Source: WHSW01 sp963842795 (GTDB lineage Bacteria > Actinomycetota > Thermoleophilia > Solirubrobacterales > 70-9). From it: 64,000 bases of DNA. A program made the position numbers and the translations under genes. The stretch spans positions 186,001 through 250,000 of the forward strand of contig CAWJHV010000040.1 in the NCBI GenBank assembly GCA_963842795.1, written 5' to 3'. Positions 15,926-25,968 of this stretch are shown here, in pieces. Every line of letters begins with the position of its first letter. Within the stretch, counting starts at the first letter, position 1. The notes below the pieces were generated by a model. It was given only the letters and a program-made list of their open reading frames with translations. It did no database searches and was not told the origin of the DNA.

Positions 15926-16892
15926 CTAAGGGGCCAGCTCGCGGACGAGCTCGCCCGCGGGGCGGATGGCGCCGATGCGGCCGATGCATTCCCCCGCGTA
16001 GAGGGGTCCCGCCTCGATCAGGTTCGGGGGGCCGCCGACCGTCGCTGCGGCGGGGCCGAACATCGGCCGGCTCGGCCTCTGCATCGCGGCGAGGCGGACC
16101 TGCGCCGGCACCGGCAGCCTGGAGACGGCCGGCGCGGTTGCCGCGTGCAACGCGCGCAGCCAGCCAGGGCCTCGCGGCCCTCGCCTCAGCCAGCGCGCGG
16201 TGGCCTGATTCGCGACGACGCGGTGCGGGGCCGGCCAGCCGGCGCCAAAGAGCTCGGTCAGGATCGTCTCCTGCGCTTCGACCAGCCGCGCCTTGTAGGC
16301 AGGGTGGGCGCCGCTCTCCTCGCTCATCAGGAAGCGCGTGCCACAGGCCACGGCGTCGGCCCCGGCGTCGAGGCGGGACCTGACGTCGGCGGCGTCGACG
16401 ATGCCTCCGGCAGAGAGGACCGGATAGCCGTCGGGCATCGCGTCGCGGACCCGGGCAAGCAGCGCCGCCGCCGGCAGGGTCCCGCGAACGTGGCCACCGG
16501 CCTCGACGCCCTGGGCGATCACCGCGTCGGCCCCGGCCGCGCGAGCCGCCCGCGCCTCCGCGACTGACCCGCACTGGTGCAACCAGATCTTGGAGGTCCG
16601 GCGCTTCGGGCTTCCCCAGAACGTGACGACCACGTCGGCCTCGGAAGCAGCGTCGAAGTGGGCACGGCGCGCGAACGGCAGCAGCAGGTTGACGGCCAAC
16701 GGACCGGTCACTCAGCCGGCGAGCGGCGGCGATCTCGCGACGCAGGTCGTCCGCGCCGACGAAGCCGATCGTGCCAAGGCCACCGGCCGCGGAGACCGCT
16801 ACAGCGAGCCGATGCGCGGACAGGCCGCCGCCCATGCCGGCCTGAACGATGGGCAGGTCCACCCGGAGTCGCTCCAGGAGGGCGCCCAGCAT
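15926..16892 (-). CDS. Nitronate monooxygenase, single-base frameshift
   Basis: Residues of a 2-nitropropane dioxygenase-type FMN enzyme: LPIVQAGMGGGLSAHRLAVA and AAGGLGTIGFV at the N-terminus, then QGVEAGGHVRGTLP, VLSAGGIVDAADV and GADAVACGTRFL. The first 62 residues (16892-16707) are in one frame and the rest in another. Removing one base near 16703 (minus strand CGG-T-CCG) restores a ~321-aa protein of normal length. So this is either a fresh pseudogene or a sequencing error. It would oxidise alkyl nitronates to carbonyls and nitrite. Confidence 0.82.
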
Positions 16893-16930
16893 GCCGTCAG
16901 TATTCAGGCGCTACGGGTGTCGCGTCCTGT

Positions 16931-16949
16931 CGCCTGCCGGAATCGAACC
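16931..16949 (-). repeat. tRNA T-arm-like fragment
   Basis: On the minus strand this reads GGTTCGATTCCGGCAGGCG, which looks like a T loop, T stem and 3' acceptor strand of a tRNA. No matching 5' half was found upstream. It shares these 19 bases with 50400-50418 and, with one mismatch, with 47296-47314. Possibly an integration-site remnant. Confidence 0.45.
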
Positions 16950-17042
16950 CGCACGGACGGCGTTGCAGCCTGAGGAGTGCCCTCGCTGAGGTCGACCGGC
17001 TCCTCGCCGTCTACCGAGAACAACCAAGCGGAAAGGAAGATC

Positions 17043-17637
17043 ATGAAGATCGTTGTCGTCGGCGGAACCGGCCTGATCGGCTCGAAGGTCGTGGCCTGTC
17101 TCAACGAGGACGACCACGAGGCCGTAGCGGCGTCACCGGATTCCGGCGTCAACACACTCACCCGCGAGGGGCTTGCCGAGGCGCTCGAGGGTGCCGAGGG
17201 GGTGATCGACGTCTCGAACTCGCCGTCGTTCGAGGACGAGGCGGTGCTGGAGTTCTTCACCACCGCCACCACCAACCTGCTGGCGGCTGCGGGCGCGGCG
17301 GGCGTTCGGCACTACGTGGCCCTGTCACGTCGTCCGGCTCCCGCACGTGCTGTTCCAGCCGATCGCGGCAGACGACGTCGCGGCCGCGGTCTGCGGGGTC
17401 AGCCAGAGGCCGGCGGCCGACGGGATCGTCGAGGTTGGCGGTCCGGGGCAGCTCCGGTTCGACGATTTCATCCGCGACGGTCTCGCGGCGATGGGCGATC
17501 CGCGGACCGTCGTCGCCGACCCCGAGGCCCGCTACTTCGGTGCGGTACTGGATGAGCGCTCTCTGGTGCCCGACAACCCGGCGCACCTCGGCGGGATCCG
17601 GTTCAACGACTGGCTCGCCGAATCCGCAGCCAAGTAA
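17043..17637 (+). pseudogene. NmrA-like SDR with internal deletion
   Basis: The N-terminal half (VVVGGTGLIGSKVVACL ... AAGAAGVRHYVALS) and the C-terminal half (VRLPHVLFQPIAADDVAAAV ... GIRFNDWLAES) of an NmrA-like SDR are both well preserved but in different frames, joined near 17325-17340. Compared with the homologue at 8021, about 50-55 codons between them are missing, including the substrate-pocket region. It is therefore a deleted pseudogene unless the contig is misassembled. AAAGGAAGATC precedes the ATG. It is followed after 9 bases by an alpha/beta hydrolase. Confidence 0.75.
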
Positions 17638-17646
17638 GGAGTTGCC

Positions 17647-18513
17647 ATGACCAAGCACACAACCAACGGCGCGGATCGGATCACTGACCGTGAAGAGCGC
17701 CAGATTCAACAGGCCAACGCGAGCGGGCGGACGCCCGTCGTCTTCATCCATGGGCTCTGGCTGCTGCCGAGCAGCTGGGACAACTGGGTCGGGCTCTTCG
17801 AGGAGGCGGGATTCGCCGGCCTTACGCCCGACTGGCCCGGCGACCCCGAGACGGTGGAGGAGGCGCGCGCAAACCCCGACGCTCTCGCCAGGAACACGCT
17901 CGGCGCCATCGCCGACCACACGGCCGAGGTGATCGGCAAGCTCGACAAGAAGCCGGTGGTGATGGGTCATTCGACCGGCGGGCTGCTGGCGCAGCTGATC
18001 GCCGATCGCGGCCTGTCGACGGCGACGGTCGCGATCGACCCGGGGCCGTTCCGCGGTGTGCTGCCGCTGCCGATCTCGGCGCTGCGCTCGGCGCTGCCGG
18101 TGCTGAAGAACCCGCTCAACCGCGGCCGCGCGGTCACCCTCACCTTCGACGAGTTCAAGTACGGCTGGACGAACGCGCTGGACGAGGACGAGGCCAAGCG
18201 GCTTTACGAGACCTACCACGTGGCCGGGCCCGGCGGGACGCTGATGCAGATGGCCAACGCCAACGTCAACCCCTTCACCGAGGCGAAGCTCGATCCCAGG
18301 AACCCCGAGCGCGGGCCGCTGCTGATCCTCGACGGCGAGAAGGACCACACGGTGCCGTGGGCGATCGCCAACGCCTCCTACAAGCGTCAGAGCCGCAACG
18401 AGGCGATCACCGAGATCGCAAAGGTTCCGAACCGCGGCCATTCCCTGACGATCGACAGCGGCTGGCGCGAGGTCGCCCAGACGGCCCTCGACTTCGTCAA
18501 GCGGTTCGCCTGA
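17647..18513 (+). CDS. Alpha/beta hydrolase
   Basis: A 288-aa alpha/beta hydrolase: oxyanion HG motif in VVFIHGLWLLPSSW, nucleophile Ser109 in GHSTGG, the acid in LDGEKDHTVP and the His in NRGHSLT. A 25-residue hydrophilic N-terminal extension precedes the core. It is closely related to the hydrolase at 27318 (shared WPG, FANVNP-like and R-S-H/G-H-S patterns). Substrate unknown. AAGGAGTTGCC lies before the ATG. Confidence 0.87.
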   Translation: MTKHTTNGADRITDREERQIQQANASGRTPVVFIHGLWLLPSSWDNWVGLFEEAGFAGLTPDWPGDPETVEEARANPDALARNTLGAIADHTAEVIGKLDKKPVVMGHSTGGLLAQLIADRGLSTATVAIDPGPFRGVLPLPISALRSALPVLKNPLNRGRAVTLTFDEFKYGWTNALDEDEAKRLYETYHVAGPGGTLMQMANANVNPFTEAKLDPRNPERGPLLILDGEKDHTVPWAIANASYKRQSRNEAITEIAKVPNRGHSLTIDSGWREVAQTALDFVKRFA

Positions 18514-18690
18514 GTCGATCGTCGTAACCGGAGCCACGGCTGCACAAGCCGGTCCATGCGACAGCGCGAGTGGTCGGCGGGATTTGAATCTTTCTTGAAC
18601 TGCTGTGGGGAGAGGCGCGCCGGGCCGAGACTGGGGTGACCCCCGAGAAGGACAAGTGCTCGGGGCAAACGAGCGAGACAGGAGACCAAC

Positions 18691-19155
18691 ATGATCCACG
18701 CGCTCAGGAGCTCGCGCCGCATCGTCGCAGTAGCCGCCGCCGCGGCACTGCTCGGCGGCGGGGCGGCGCTGTCCGGTTCGCCGGCGCCCGCGTCGGCGGC
18801 GATGCACGAGTGCCCAGGCGGCAACTTCTGCCTGTACTTCAACGAGGACGCCAACGGTGGCATCTACCGCAACGCCGGCTCGGACTCGAACCTCAACGAC
18901 AACTTCTACGAGGAGGAGGACGAGTTCGAGATCGTCGGCAACACCGCGCGCAACGCCTACAACAACGGCTACATCGGTGGGGGTGAGGACCACTACGACG
19001 TCCTCATCTACGGTGGGCGGTCCTGGACAGGCCCGCGGGACTGCATCCAGTTCGGCGACTTCGGCCCGCTGCCCAGGAACTGGTGGAACAACATCGAGTC
19101 CTACCGGTGGGTGACCCGCAGCGAGTGCTTGGCCAACGGAGTGATCTACCTCTAG
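18691..19155 (+). CDS. Exported peptidase inhibitor family I36-like protein
   Basis: A 154-aa exported protein. The signal peptide (RIVAVAAAAALLGGGAALSG ... ASA) is followed by CPGGNFCLYFNEDANGG, the typical opening of the I36/SMPI beta-gamma-crystallin-like fold, and a later GDFGPLPRNWWNNIESYRW. Four cysteines could make two disulfides. I36 proteins include metalloprotease inhibitors from Streptomyces. It is preceded by a 177-base intergenic region and AGGAGACCAAC before the ATG. Confidence 0.82.
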   Translation: MIHALRSSRRIVAVAAAAALLGGGAALSGSPAPASAAMHECPGGNFCLYFNEDANGGIYRNAGSDSNLNDNFYEEEDEFEIVGNTARNAYNNGYIGGGEDHYDVLIYGGRSWTGPRDCIQFGDFGPLPRNWWNNIESYRWVTRSECLANGVIYL

Positions 19156-19395
19156 GGGACCCAGAGGCGGGCGGGCGCCCTGTCCGCGCATCGCAGATGC
19201 GCACCCGACGCCCAACGGCTCGCCCTCTGGGCATGAGCACCGCGAATTGCGCGTCCCGCCGCACCCGGCGGGACGCGCCGGCGTGGCAGGGCGTTCGGCT
19301 GCGCCGGCGACGCCAGCCGTCGTATTCTCCCGCGACCCCCGACGCGCCGACGGAAACGAGAATCCGCCCGGCCTCGAACACATGAAACCGGGCCG

Positions 19396-20379
19396 ATGGC
19401 TCAGGAGGACGTCATCAAGGCGATCGTCCAAGACAGGTACGGCTCACCCGATGTCCTGAGGCTCAAGGACATCGACAAGCCGGTCCCAGAAGACAACGAG
19501 GTGGTGGTGCGGGTTCGCGCCGCGGCCGTCAATATCGGCAACTGGCACCTTCTCAGGGGCATCCCCTATGCGATGCGTCCGGCGGTCGGGCTGTTCAAGC
19601 CGAAGCACGAGATACCGGGACTCGATCTGGCCGGGCAGGTGGAAGCGGTCGGCGGCAGCGTTGAGCAGTTCCAACCGGGTGATGAGGTGTTCGGCTGGTG
19701 CAACGGCGCGTTTGCCGAATACGCGTGCGCCGAGGAGAACAATCTGCTGGCAAAGCCGTCCAACCTCACGCTGGAGCAGGCGGCGGCGGTCGGAGACTCG
19801 GCGTTCACGGCCCTCAATGCGGTTCGGGATCAGGGCAAGGTCCAGTCGGGACAGAGGGTGGTCATCAACGGCGCGTCGGGAGGCGTTGGCACGTTCGCCG
19901 TCCAGATCGCGAAATCGTTCGGGGCGGACGTGACGGGGGTGTGCAGCACGAAGAACGTGGAGATGGTCCGATCGGTTGGCGCGAACCGAGTCATCGACTA
20001 CACGAAGGAAGATTTCGCTCAAGCGGACCAGCGCTACGACGTGATGCTCGACCTGGTCGGGAACCGTTCGCTTTCGGACTGCATGGGGGCGGTAGATCGC
20101 CAGGGGACCTATGTCCTGGTCGGCGTGTCGGAGATGGGCCGCTGGTTCGGTCTCGCTCGCCAGGTCAAGGCGCTCTCGCTGTCACCGTTCGTGCGCCAGA
20201 GAGTGCGCGTGTTCATCGTCAGGCACAACCGAGCGGACCTGGCTGTGCTCAAGGAGCTCGTTGAGGCCGGAAAGGTCACGCCCGTCATCGACAGGCGCTA
20301 CTCCTTGCGTGACGTCCCTGAAGCCCTGCGTTATCAGGGGGAAGGACACTCTCGGGGGAAGATCGTCATTACGGCCTGA
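19396..20379 (+). CDS. Zinc-free medium-chain (quinone-type) oxidoreductase
   Basis: A 327-aa MDR enzyme. DVLRLKDIDKPVPEDNEVVV and RVRAAAVNIGNWHLLRG are the typical start, IPGLDLAGQVEAVGG the substrate loop, and INGASGGVGTFAVQIAK the NADPH-binding motif. It ends with DVPEALRYQGEGHSRGKIVI. There are no structural zinc cysteines, consistent with quinone reductase-like enzymes. The substrate is not predictable. A strong hairpin downstream probably ends transcription. Confidence 0.9.
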   Translation: MAQEDVIKAIVQDRYGSPDVLRLKDIDKPVPEDNEVVVRVRAAAVNIGNWHLLRGIPYAMRPAVGLFKPKHEIPGLDLAGQVEAVGGSVEQFQPGDEVFGWCNGAFAEYACAEENNLLAKPSNLTLEQAAAVGDSAFTALNAVRDQGKVQSGQRVVINGASGGVGTFAVQIAKSFGADVTGVCSTKNVEMVRSVGANRVIDYTKEDFAQADQRYDVMLDLVGNRSLSDCMGAVDRQGTYVLVGVSEMGRWFGLARQVKALSLSPFVRQRVRVFIVRHNRADLAVLKELVEAGKVTPVIDRRYSLRDVPEALRYQGEGHSRGKIVITA

Positions 20380-20399
20380 GATGCAACGGCTCAGACGGC

Positions 20400-20436
20400 C
20401 GGCCGGACCCGCACGATCGACGCGCGGGTCCGGCCG
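20400..20436. terminator. Bidirectional hairpin terminator candidate
   Basis: A perfect 13-bp stem (20400-20412 with 20424-20436, arms CGGCCGGACCCGC/GCGGGTCCGGCCG) and an 11-base loop, lying between two convergent genes. No U-run follows, as is usual in high-GC actinobacteria. Confidence 0.7.
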
Positions 20437-20446
20437 CTGGGATGGC

Positions 20447-21322
20447 TCAGGCTGCGACTGCGGCTGCCTCGCCGACGCCCTGGGGCTCGCCGGTGGCAAT
20501 GAATCCGAGCAGCGCGGCGTTGACCTCATCGGGATGAGTCCAACCGATGTTGTGTGGCCCGTTCTCGACCCTCATGAGACGAACGTCCTCGATCAGGTCG
20601 GGCAGGCGGTCTGCCGTCGCGGTGATCGGCAGGATCCGGTCCTCCGTCCCGTGCACGACCAGGGTCGGCACGTCGATCCTCGGCAGATCGTCACGGAAGT
20701 CCGTGAGCCAGGTGTCCACGCAGGCGTATGTGGCATACGGTGAGGCGCCTGCAGCGACGTTGAAGCTGGCCTGCCACGCCTGATCGCTGATGCGGTCAGG
20801 GGCCAGCTCGTCGACGTTGTAGAAGTTGTCGAGGAAATACTTGAGATAGGCGTAGCGATCCTTGACGATCGCGGCCTTGATTCCCTCGAACACCTCCCCG
20901 TCGACTCCTTCGGGGTTGTCCTCCGTCTTCAGGAGGAATGGCGGAATCGTGCCGAACAAGACCGCCTTGCTTACGCGGGCCGAGCCGTAGGTGCCCAGGT
21001 AACGGACGACCTCTCCGGTGCCCATCGAGAAGCCGCCCAGGACAACGTCGTCCAGGTCGAGTTTCTCGATCAGTGCATTTAGGTCGGCTGCGAGGGTGTC
21101 GTAGTCGTAGCCGACGGTTGGCTGACTGGACCGACCGAAACCGCGGCGGTCGTACGTGATCACGCGGTGGCCGGCGGCCAGCAGTTCTCGCTCCTGGCGC
21201 TCCCAAGAGGTGCCGTCGAGCGGGTAGCCGTGGACCAATACCACTGGCTGCCCGTCGCCGTGATCCTCGTAGTGGATCTCGATGGGAGCTTCGTTCTGGG
21301 TTCCGACTGTGAGACGTGGCAT
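20447..21322 (-). CDS. Alpha/beta hydrolase, non-heme haloperoxidase-like
   Basis: A 291-aa alpha/beta hydrolase similar to cofactor-free chloroperoxidases and esterases. PVVLVHGYPLDGTSWERQ is the oxyanion region, ITYDRRGFGRSSQP the typical strand-4 segment, and Ser99 in GGFSMGTGEV the nucleophile; VVHGTEDRILP holds the acid and NGPHNIGWTH the histidine. ATG 21322 is preferred because AAGGAGAACCTC precedes it; an upstream Met lacks a site. Confidence 0.88.
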   Translation of the reverse strand: MPRLTVGTQNEAPIEIHYEDHGDGQPVVLVHGYPLDGTSWERQERELLAAGHRVITYDRRGFGRSSQPTVGYDYDTLAADLNALIEKLDLDDVVLGGFSMGTGEVVRYLGTYGSARVSKAVLFGTIPPFLLKTEDNPEGVDGEVFEGIKAAIVKDRYAYLKYFLDNFYNVDELAPDRISDQAWQASFNVAAGASPYATYACVDTWLTDFRDDLPRIDVPTLVVHGTEDRILPITATADRLPDLIEDVRLMRVENGPHNIGWTHPDEVNAALLGFIATGEPQGVGEAAAVAA

Positions 21323-21488
21323 GAGGTTCTCCTTCTCGGGTTTTCGGTTGGCACAGCCGACGCTATGGCCGGACTTGGGCGGTCGCATCCGTGTGCGCCC
21401 TAGTCGATCCCTAGGCGGGGACGGCGACTAGGGCGCAGGCTGGGGACCCCCAGATGCGAGCGCGTCTGGGCGGCAGGACACTCGCTGC

Positions 21489-22103
21489 ATGGCGCAAGCC
21501 GCGGGACATTCGCGTTGGAAGGTCGAGCGACACGAACAGCACATGCGGTGGGCTATCCAAGCCGCCCGGCGTGGCGCCGAGAAGGGCGGAGCCTCAATCG
21601 GTGCCGTCATCATCGATGCCGAAGGCGCGCTTGTCTCCGAGGGGCACAGTCTCGTCGGCCCTGACTGCGATCCCACATCTCACGCCGAGATGAATGCGAT
21701 ACGGGCCGCCGCCAAGAAGCTGGGGCGATTCCATCTACCCGAGTGCACTTTGTATTCGACGCTTGAGCCCTGCTCGATGTGCCTGGGGGCCACGGCTTGG
21801 TCTGGGCTCGGTGAGGTCGTCTTTGGGGCGGATGGATCGGTCACACCGCAGCACTACTACGACCAGGTCGGCTATTGCGCTATCCGGGCGACCCGAAACG
21901 CTCGCCGAGACGGAGACCGGCAACCGCTGCTGATCCAAGGGCGAGTACTTCTCAGCGAGACAGCGGCACTGCTCGGTTACAGCTCTTATGCTGGTCGGCG
22001 GACGGTTTCCAGTTGCCCAGGTGTCTCTGATCCATGCTGCGCGGCCGCCGCGCTGAATGTGCGGAGCTCGAGCGGCTGCTGGAGGCGATGCACTCCGGAC
22101 TGA
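21489..22103 (+). CDS. Cytidine/deoxycytidylate deaminase-family protein
   Basis: A 204-aa frame carrying a nucleoside/nucleobase deaminase domain. Zn-binding motif H65-A-E67 in SHAEMNAIRAA and P94-C95-x-x-C98 in LEPCSMCLGATAW are intact. Guanine deaminases and tRNA adenosine deaminases share this layout. The last ~25 codons overlap the start of the LAL regulator and look like read-through, so the functional domain probably ends near residue 170. Whether it acts on a free base or a nucleoside is unknown. Confidence 0.82.
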   Translation: MAQAAGHSRWKVERHEQHMRWAIQAARRGAEKGGASIGAVIIDAEGALVSEGHSLVGPDCDPTSHAEMNAIRAAAKKLGRFHLPECTLYSTLEPCSMCLGATAWSGLGEVVFGADGSVTPQHYYDQVGYCAIRATRNARRDGDRQPLLIQGRVLLSETAALLGYSSYAGRRTVSSCPGVSDPCCAAAALNVRSSSGCWRRCTPD

Positions 22104-24785
22104 GCGGCGTGGTCGTGCTGCGCGGCGACGCGGGGATCGGGAAGACGGCGCTCTTGGAGTACGCGGCGGAGCGCGCCGAAGGCTGCCGGGTCGTTCGCGC
22201 GGTGGGGATCGAGTCGGAGATGGAGCTTCCGTTCGCCGGTCTTCACCAGCTGTGCGCGCCGCTGCTCACTGGTCTCGAGCGGCTGCCGGCGCCCCAGCGT
22301 GATGCGCTCGGGACAGCGTTCGGCCTGACCTCGGGCGCCCGACCCGATCGCTTTCTCGTCGGGCTCGCGTTTCTCAGTCTTCTCTCTGACGCTGCCGACC
22401 GCGACCCGCTGGTCTGTTTGATCGACGACGCGCAGTGGCTCGATCAGTCGTCGTCACAGGTCCTCGCGTTCGTGGCCAGGCGCCTCGAGGCGGAGTCGAT
22501 CGTCTTCGTGTTCGCCGAGCGTGACGCTGGTGAGCTCGACGCACTGGCCGGGTTGCCTGAGTTACGGCTCGACGGGCTCACGGACGCTCACGCGCGCGAC
22601 CTGCTCGAGTGGGTGGTAGGCGGGCCGCTGGACGCGGGCGTTGGCGAGCGAATCATCGCCGAGACGCATGGGAATCCGCTCGCGCTGTTGGAGCTGCCGC
22701 ACGGTCTGTCGTCACCGGAGCTGGCAGGAGGCTTCGCGCTGCCGGCCGCATTTCTGCCGCTGCCCGGCCGGATCGAGGAGAGCTTCCGTCAGAGGGTGGA
22801 ACGCCTGCCCACCGAGAGCCAGCGGCTGCTGCTCGTCGCCGCGGCCGAGCCGATCGGCGACCCGGCGCTGTTGTGGCGGGCGGCCGAGCAACTCGATCTT
22901 CGCCCTGAGGACGTGGGGCCTGCGGAAGCGGCGGGCCTCCTGACGCTCGGTGCCCGGGTGACCTTTCGCCACCCCCTCCTCCGCTCTGCGATTTACCGCG
23001 AGGCGTCGGCCGAAGAGCGGCGAAATGCACACCAGGCTCTGGCGGCAGCCACGGACCCCGAGATCGATCCTGATCGCCGCGCGTGGCATCGTGCTCAGGC
23101 CGCGCTTGCACCGGACGAGGACGTAGCCGCCGAGCTGGAGCGCTCTGCCGATCGCGCGCAGGCACGCGGCGGTCTGGCCGCCACAGCCGCATTCTTAGAG
23201 CGAGCGGCGGGGCTGACCCCGGATCCTGCGCACCGCGCCCGGCGTGAGCTGACTGCGGCCCAGGCCAAGCTCGAGGCTGGTGCGCCGCACGATGCTCTCA
23301 AGCTGCTGACGACTGCCGATCAGGGACCGCTCGACGACCTGCAGCGCGCCCGCCTCGAGCGATTGCGCGCGCGGCTCGTCTTCGCCTCGAAACGTGGGAG
23401 CGACGCTCCGCCGGCTCTGCTCGCTGCGGCGAAACGCCTTGAACCGTTGAACGTCGAGCTCGCGCGCGAGACGTATCTCGAAGCGCTCGTAGCCGCGATA
23501 TTCGCCGGTCGCCTCAGCAGCGGTTGTGGCGTGCTTGAAGTGGCAATGGAAACCCGCGCCGCGCCCACCGCTCCGCAGCCCGAACGAGTAATCGACCTCT
23601 TCCTGGACGCTCTCGCAACTCGCTTCACCGACGGCTACAAGGCCGGGGCGGCCCCGCTGAGACAAGCGCTGGACGCCGTGTCCCGCGACAGTGGGCACAC
23701 CGACGACGAGCTCCACTGGCTCTGGCTGGCATGCCGCATCGCCCCCGATCTGTGGGACGACGAGACGTGGCATGAGCTGACCACGCGCCAGCTTCAGCAT
23801 GCTCGCGATGAGGGTGCGCTCAGCGTGCTGCCGCTCGCGGCCACCTATCGCGCCGGCGTGCACGTGCATGCGGGGGAGTTCGCCGCCGCTGCGGCGCTGG
23901 TCGAGGAGGCGGATGCGATCACAGAGGACGACCAGCAACGCGCCCCTCACCTACACCTCACTTGTGCTCGCCGCCTGGCGCGGCCAGGAAGCGCGGGCGC
24001 TGGAGCTGATCAAGGCGAGCCGTGAAGACGCGACCCGCAGGGGCGAGGGCAGGGCGATCGCCCTTGCCGAGTATGCGACCGCGGTGCTCTACAACGGTCT
24101 CGGTCGCTACCAAGAGGCGCTCGCTGCGGCCCAGCGCGCCTGCGAGTACGACGACCTCGGTTTATTCGGCTGGGCGTTGATCGAGCTCGTAGAGGCGGCC
24201 GCGCGAAGCAAGGAGCCGAAGCTCGCCGCGGAAGCGCTCGAGCTGCTCACTGAACGAACCGGCCTGAGCGACACCGACTGGGCGTTCGGCATAGAGGCTC
24301 GCTCGCGTGCTCTCCTCGAGCAGGGCCAGGGCGCAGAAGACCTCTACACGGAGGCGATCGAGCGGCTGGACCGCTGCCGCATCAAGGTGCACCTGGCCCG
24401 CACCCATCTGATCTATGGCGAGTGGCTGCGGCGGGAGAACCGTCGCGCCGATGCCCGCGGGCCACTTCGCACAGCCCACGAGCTGTTCGTGACGATGGGC
24501 GCTGATGCTTTCGCCGAGCGCGCTGCCCGCGAGCTGCTTGCCACCGGCGAGACGGCGCGCAAGCGCACAGCAGAGACACGCGACGATCTCACACCGCAGG
24601 AGACGCACATCGCCGAGCTTGCTCGAGAGGGCCGCTCGAACCCCGAGATTGGCGCGCAGCTGTTCATCAGCCCGCGAACCGTCGAGTACCACCTCCACAA
24701 GGTGTTCGGGAAGCTCGAGATCAGATCCCGCAGCGAGCTCGAGCGGGTGCTCCCGGCACAGAGTTCGAAAACGCAGCCGGTCTAA
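22034..24785 (+). CDS. LuxR/LAL-family regulator 1, single-base frameshift
   Basis: A very large ATP-binding LuxR regulator: Walker A GDAGIGKT at residues 31-38, Walker B region VCLIDDAQWLDQSSS, a long TPR-like middle and a C-terminal LuxR HTH (DDLTPQETHIAELAREGRS, then FISPRTVEYHLHKVFGKLEI). The frame breaks near 23924-23932: before it the protein reads ALVEEADAITE, after it NAPLTYTSLVLAAWRGQ in another frame. Removing one base gives 916 aa. It is paralogous to the regulator at 37007, which is also frameshifted. Target genes unknown. Confidence 0.87.
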
Positions 24786-24919
24786 CGGACTCACGCGGGG
24801 TCGCTCGCCCTAGGGACTTCGTTCGGAGGACTAGGGGGCCGACGCGGGCCCAACAGACGCGACGGGCCGGCCAACGCGCGACCTTGGGGTTACACGAACT
24901 CCCGACCCCGAAGGAATAC

Positions 24920-25447
24920 ATGACTCCGAACAGACACTTCACGTTCCTGGCCGCGGCGCTGATTCCCCTCACCTTGATCGTCTCCGCCGGCTGCGGCGGC
25001 GGCAACGACGCCGCGACTGCGACGAGCGTTCCGCCGACGACCGCCGGCGGCCAAGCGGGGACGCTCGGCGTCAGCAGCAACACCGACCTCGGCGATGTTC
25101 TGGTCGACGCAAACGGACGGACCCTGTACCTATTCGAGAAGGACTCGGGCACCACAAGCGCCTGCAACGCAGCTTGCGCCAGCGTTTGGCCGCCGCTGCG
25201 AGCGAGCGGCGACCGAATGGTGGGCAGCGGCGCAACCGCCTCTCGGGTCGGAACTACGAAGCGCTCGGACGGTGCGCCGGAGATCACGTACAACGGCCAC
25301 CCGCTCTACACGTTCACGGGCGACCAGAACCCGGGTGATGCGAACGGCCAGGGGCTGACGAACTTCGGTGGCCTTTGGTATGCCGTGTCCCCGGCGGGCG
25401 ACGCGGTGACCAGCGCATCGACCTCGACCGCAGGCTTTAGCTACTAG
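24920..25447 (+). CDS. COG4315-type exported lipoprotein repeat protein
   Basis: A 175-aa predicted lipoprotein: hydrophobic signal then lipobox VSAGC with Cys25, a Ser/Thr-rich linker, and two copies of the secreted COG4315 pattern (LGDVLVDANGRTLYLFEKDS and EITYNGHPLYTFTGDQNPGD). The CNAACASVWPPL segment is also characteristic. Such proteins are common in actinobacteria; the function is unproven. AAGGAATAC precedes ATG 24920. A terminator-like hairpin follows. Confidence 0.88.
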   Translation: MTPNRHFTFLAAALIPLTLIVSAGCGGGNDAATATSVPPTTAGGQAGTLGVSSNTDLGDVLVDANGRTLYLFEKDSGTTSACNAACASVWPPLRASGDRMVGSGATASRVGTTKRSDGAPEITYNGHPLYTFTGDQNPGDANGQGLTNFGGLWYAVSPAGDAVTSASTSTAGFSY

Positions 25448-25474
25448 TCGCAAACGATCCAAGGAGCTCGCGAC

Positions 25475-25497
25475 GGCCTGGGCAACGTGCCCGGGCC
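25475..25497. terminator. Hairpin terminator candidate
   Basis: A 9-bp stem with one wobble pair (GGCCTGGGC and GCCCGGGCC) around a 5-base AACGT loop, 28 bases after the lipoprotein stop. Confidence 0.6.
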
Positions 25498-25539
25498 CTT
25501 CGCTTGTGTGCCCAGTTAGGCAGGTCCGGGCCAGCCCGG

Positions 25540-25911
25540 TCAGTTACGGGTTTGCCGCGCCAGCCAGGCGCTGAGCAGCGTTCCGGCAGCTGCTAGGCCG
25601 AAGGTGCCGGGGAAGACGCCGGGGCGCAGGTGATCGCGGGCGAGCAGGCTCGCGGCCGCGTCGATGCCGTCGATCACCGCAGACGCTTCGAGCCAGCCGC
25701 GCGTGGGGGCATCGCGGTCCAGGGCGATGTGGAGCCCGAGGCCGACTCCGAGGTCGCGGGCGCCGATCATGCGTACGAAGAGGCGAGTCCCGCCCTCGGA
25801 CTCGTCAGCGCCGATCATCGCGCGTGCCAAGAGGCCCGGAGCAAGGAGCGACACGACGCCAAAGGCGATCCGTCCGCGCGCCAGGGTGACCGCCAGGTCC
25901 CGTTCCTCCAT
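25540..25911 (-). CDS. Small membrane protein
   Basis: A 123-aa hydrophobic protein, start chosen at MEERDLAVTLARGRIAFG. Helices are visible at roughly 14-32 (IAFGVVSLLAPGLLARAMIG), 50-66, and 100-119 (FGLAAAGTLLSAWLA). The RMIGARDLGVGLGLHIALD and ASAVIDGIDAAASL segments recur in similar actinobacterial membrane proteins, but I cannot name the family. It is divergent from the 25969 gene. Confidence 0.65.
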   Translation of the reverse strand: MEERDLAVTLARGRIAFGVVSLLAPGLLARAMIGADESEGGTRLFVRMIGARDLGVGLGLHIALDRDAPTRGWLEASAVIDGIDAAASLLARDHLRPGVFPGTFGLAAAGTLLSAWLARQTRN

Positions 25912-25968
25912 CGAGCCGATCCTATGAGATCGACAGCCGGCGCTGACGATGCGGGGATACTCCCGGGG

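Noticed and set aside
17257..19431. A 724-codon minus-strand frame
   Set aside because: It is antisense to the hydrolase and I36 genes and has no domain.
21836..21842. A further GGTCACA box as another sigma promoter
   Set aside because: It lies inside the deaminase gene and has no GTC-type box at the 16-base spacing.
22034..24785. Programmed frameshifting as the default explanation for the broken genes
   Set aside because: No slippery heptamer with a downstream structure was seen, and unrelated genes share the problem, so indel error or decay is simpler.
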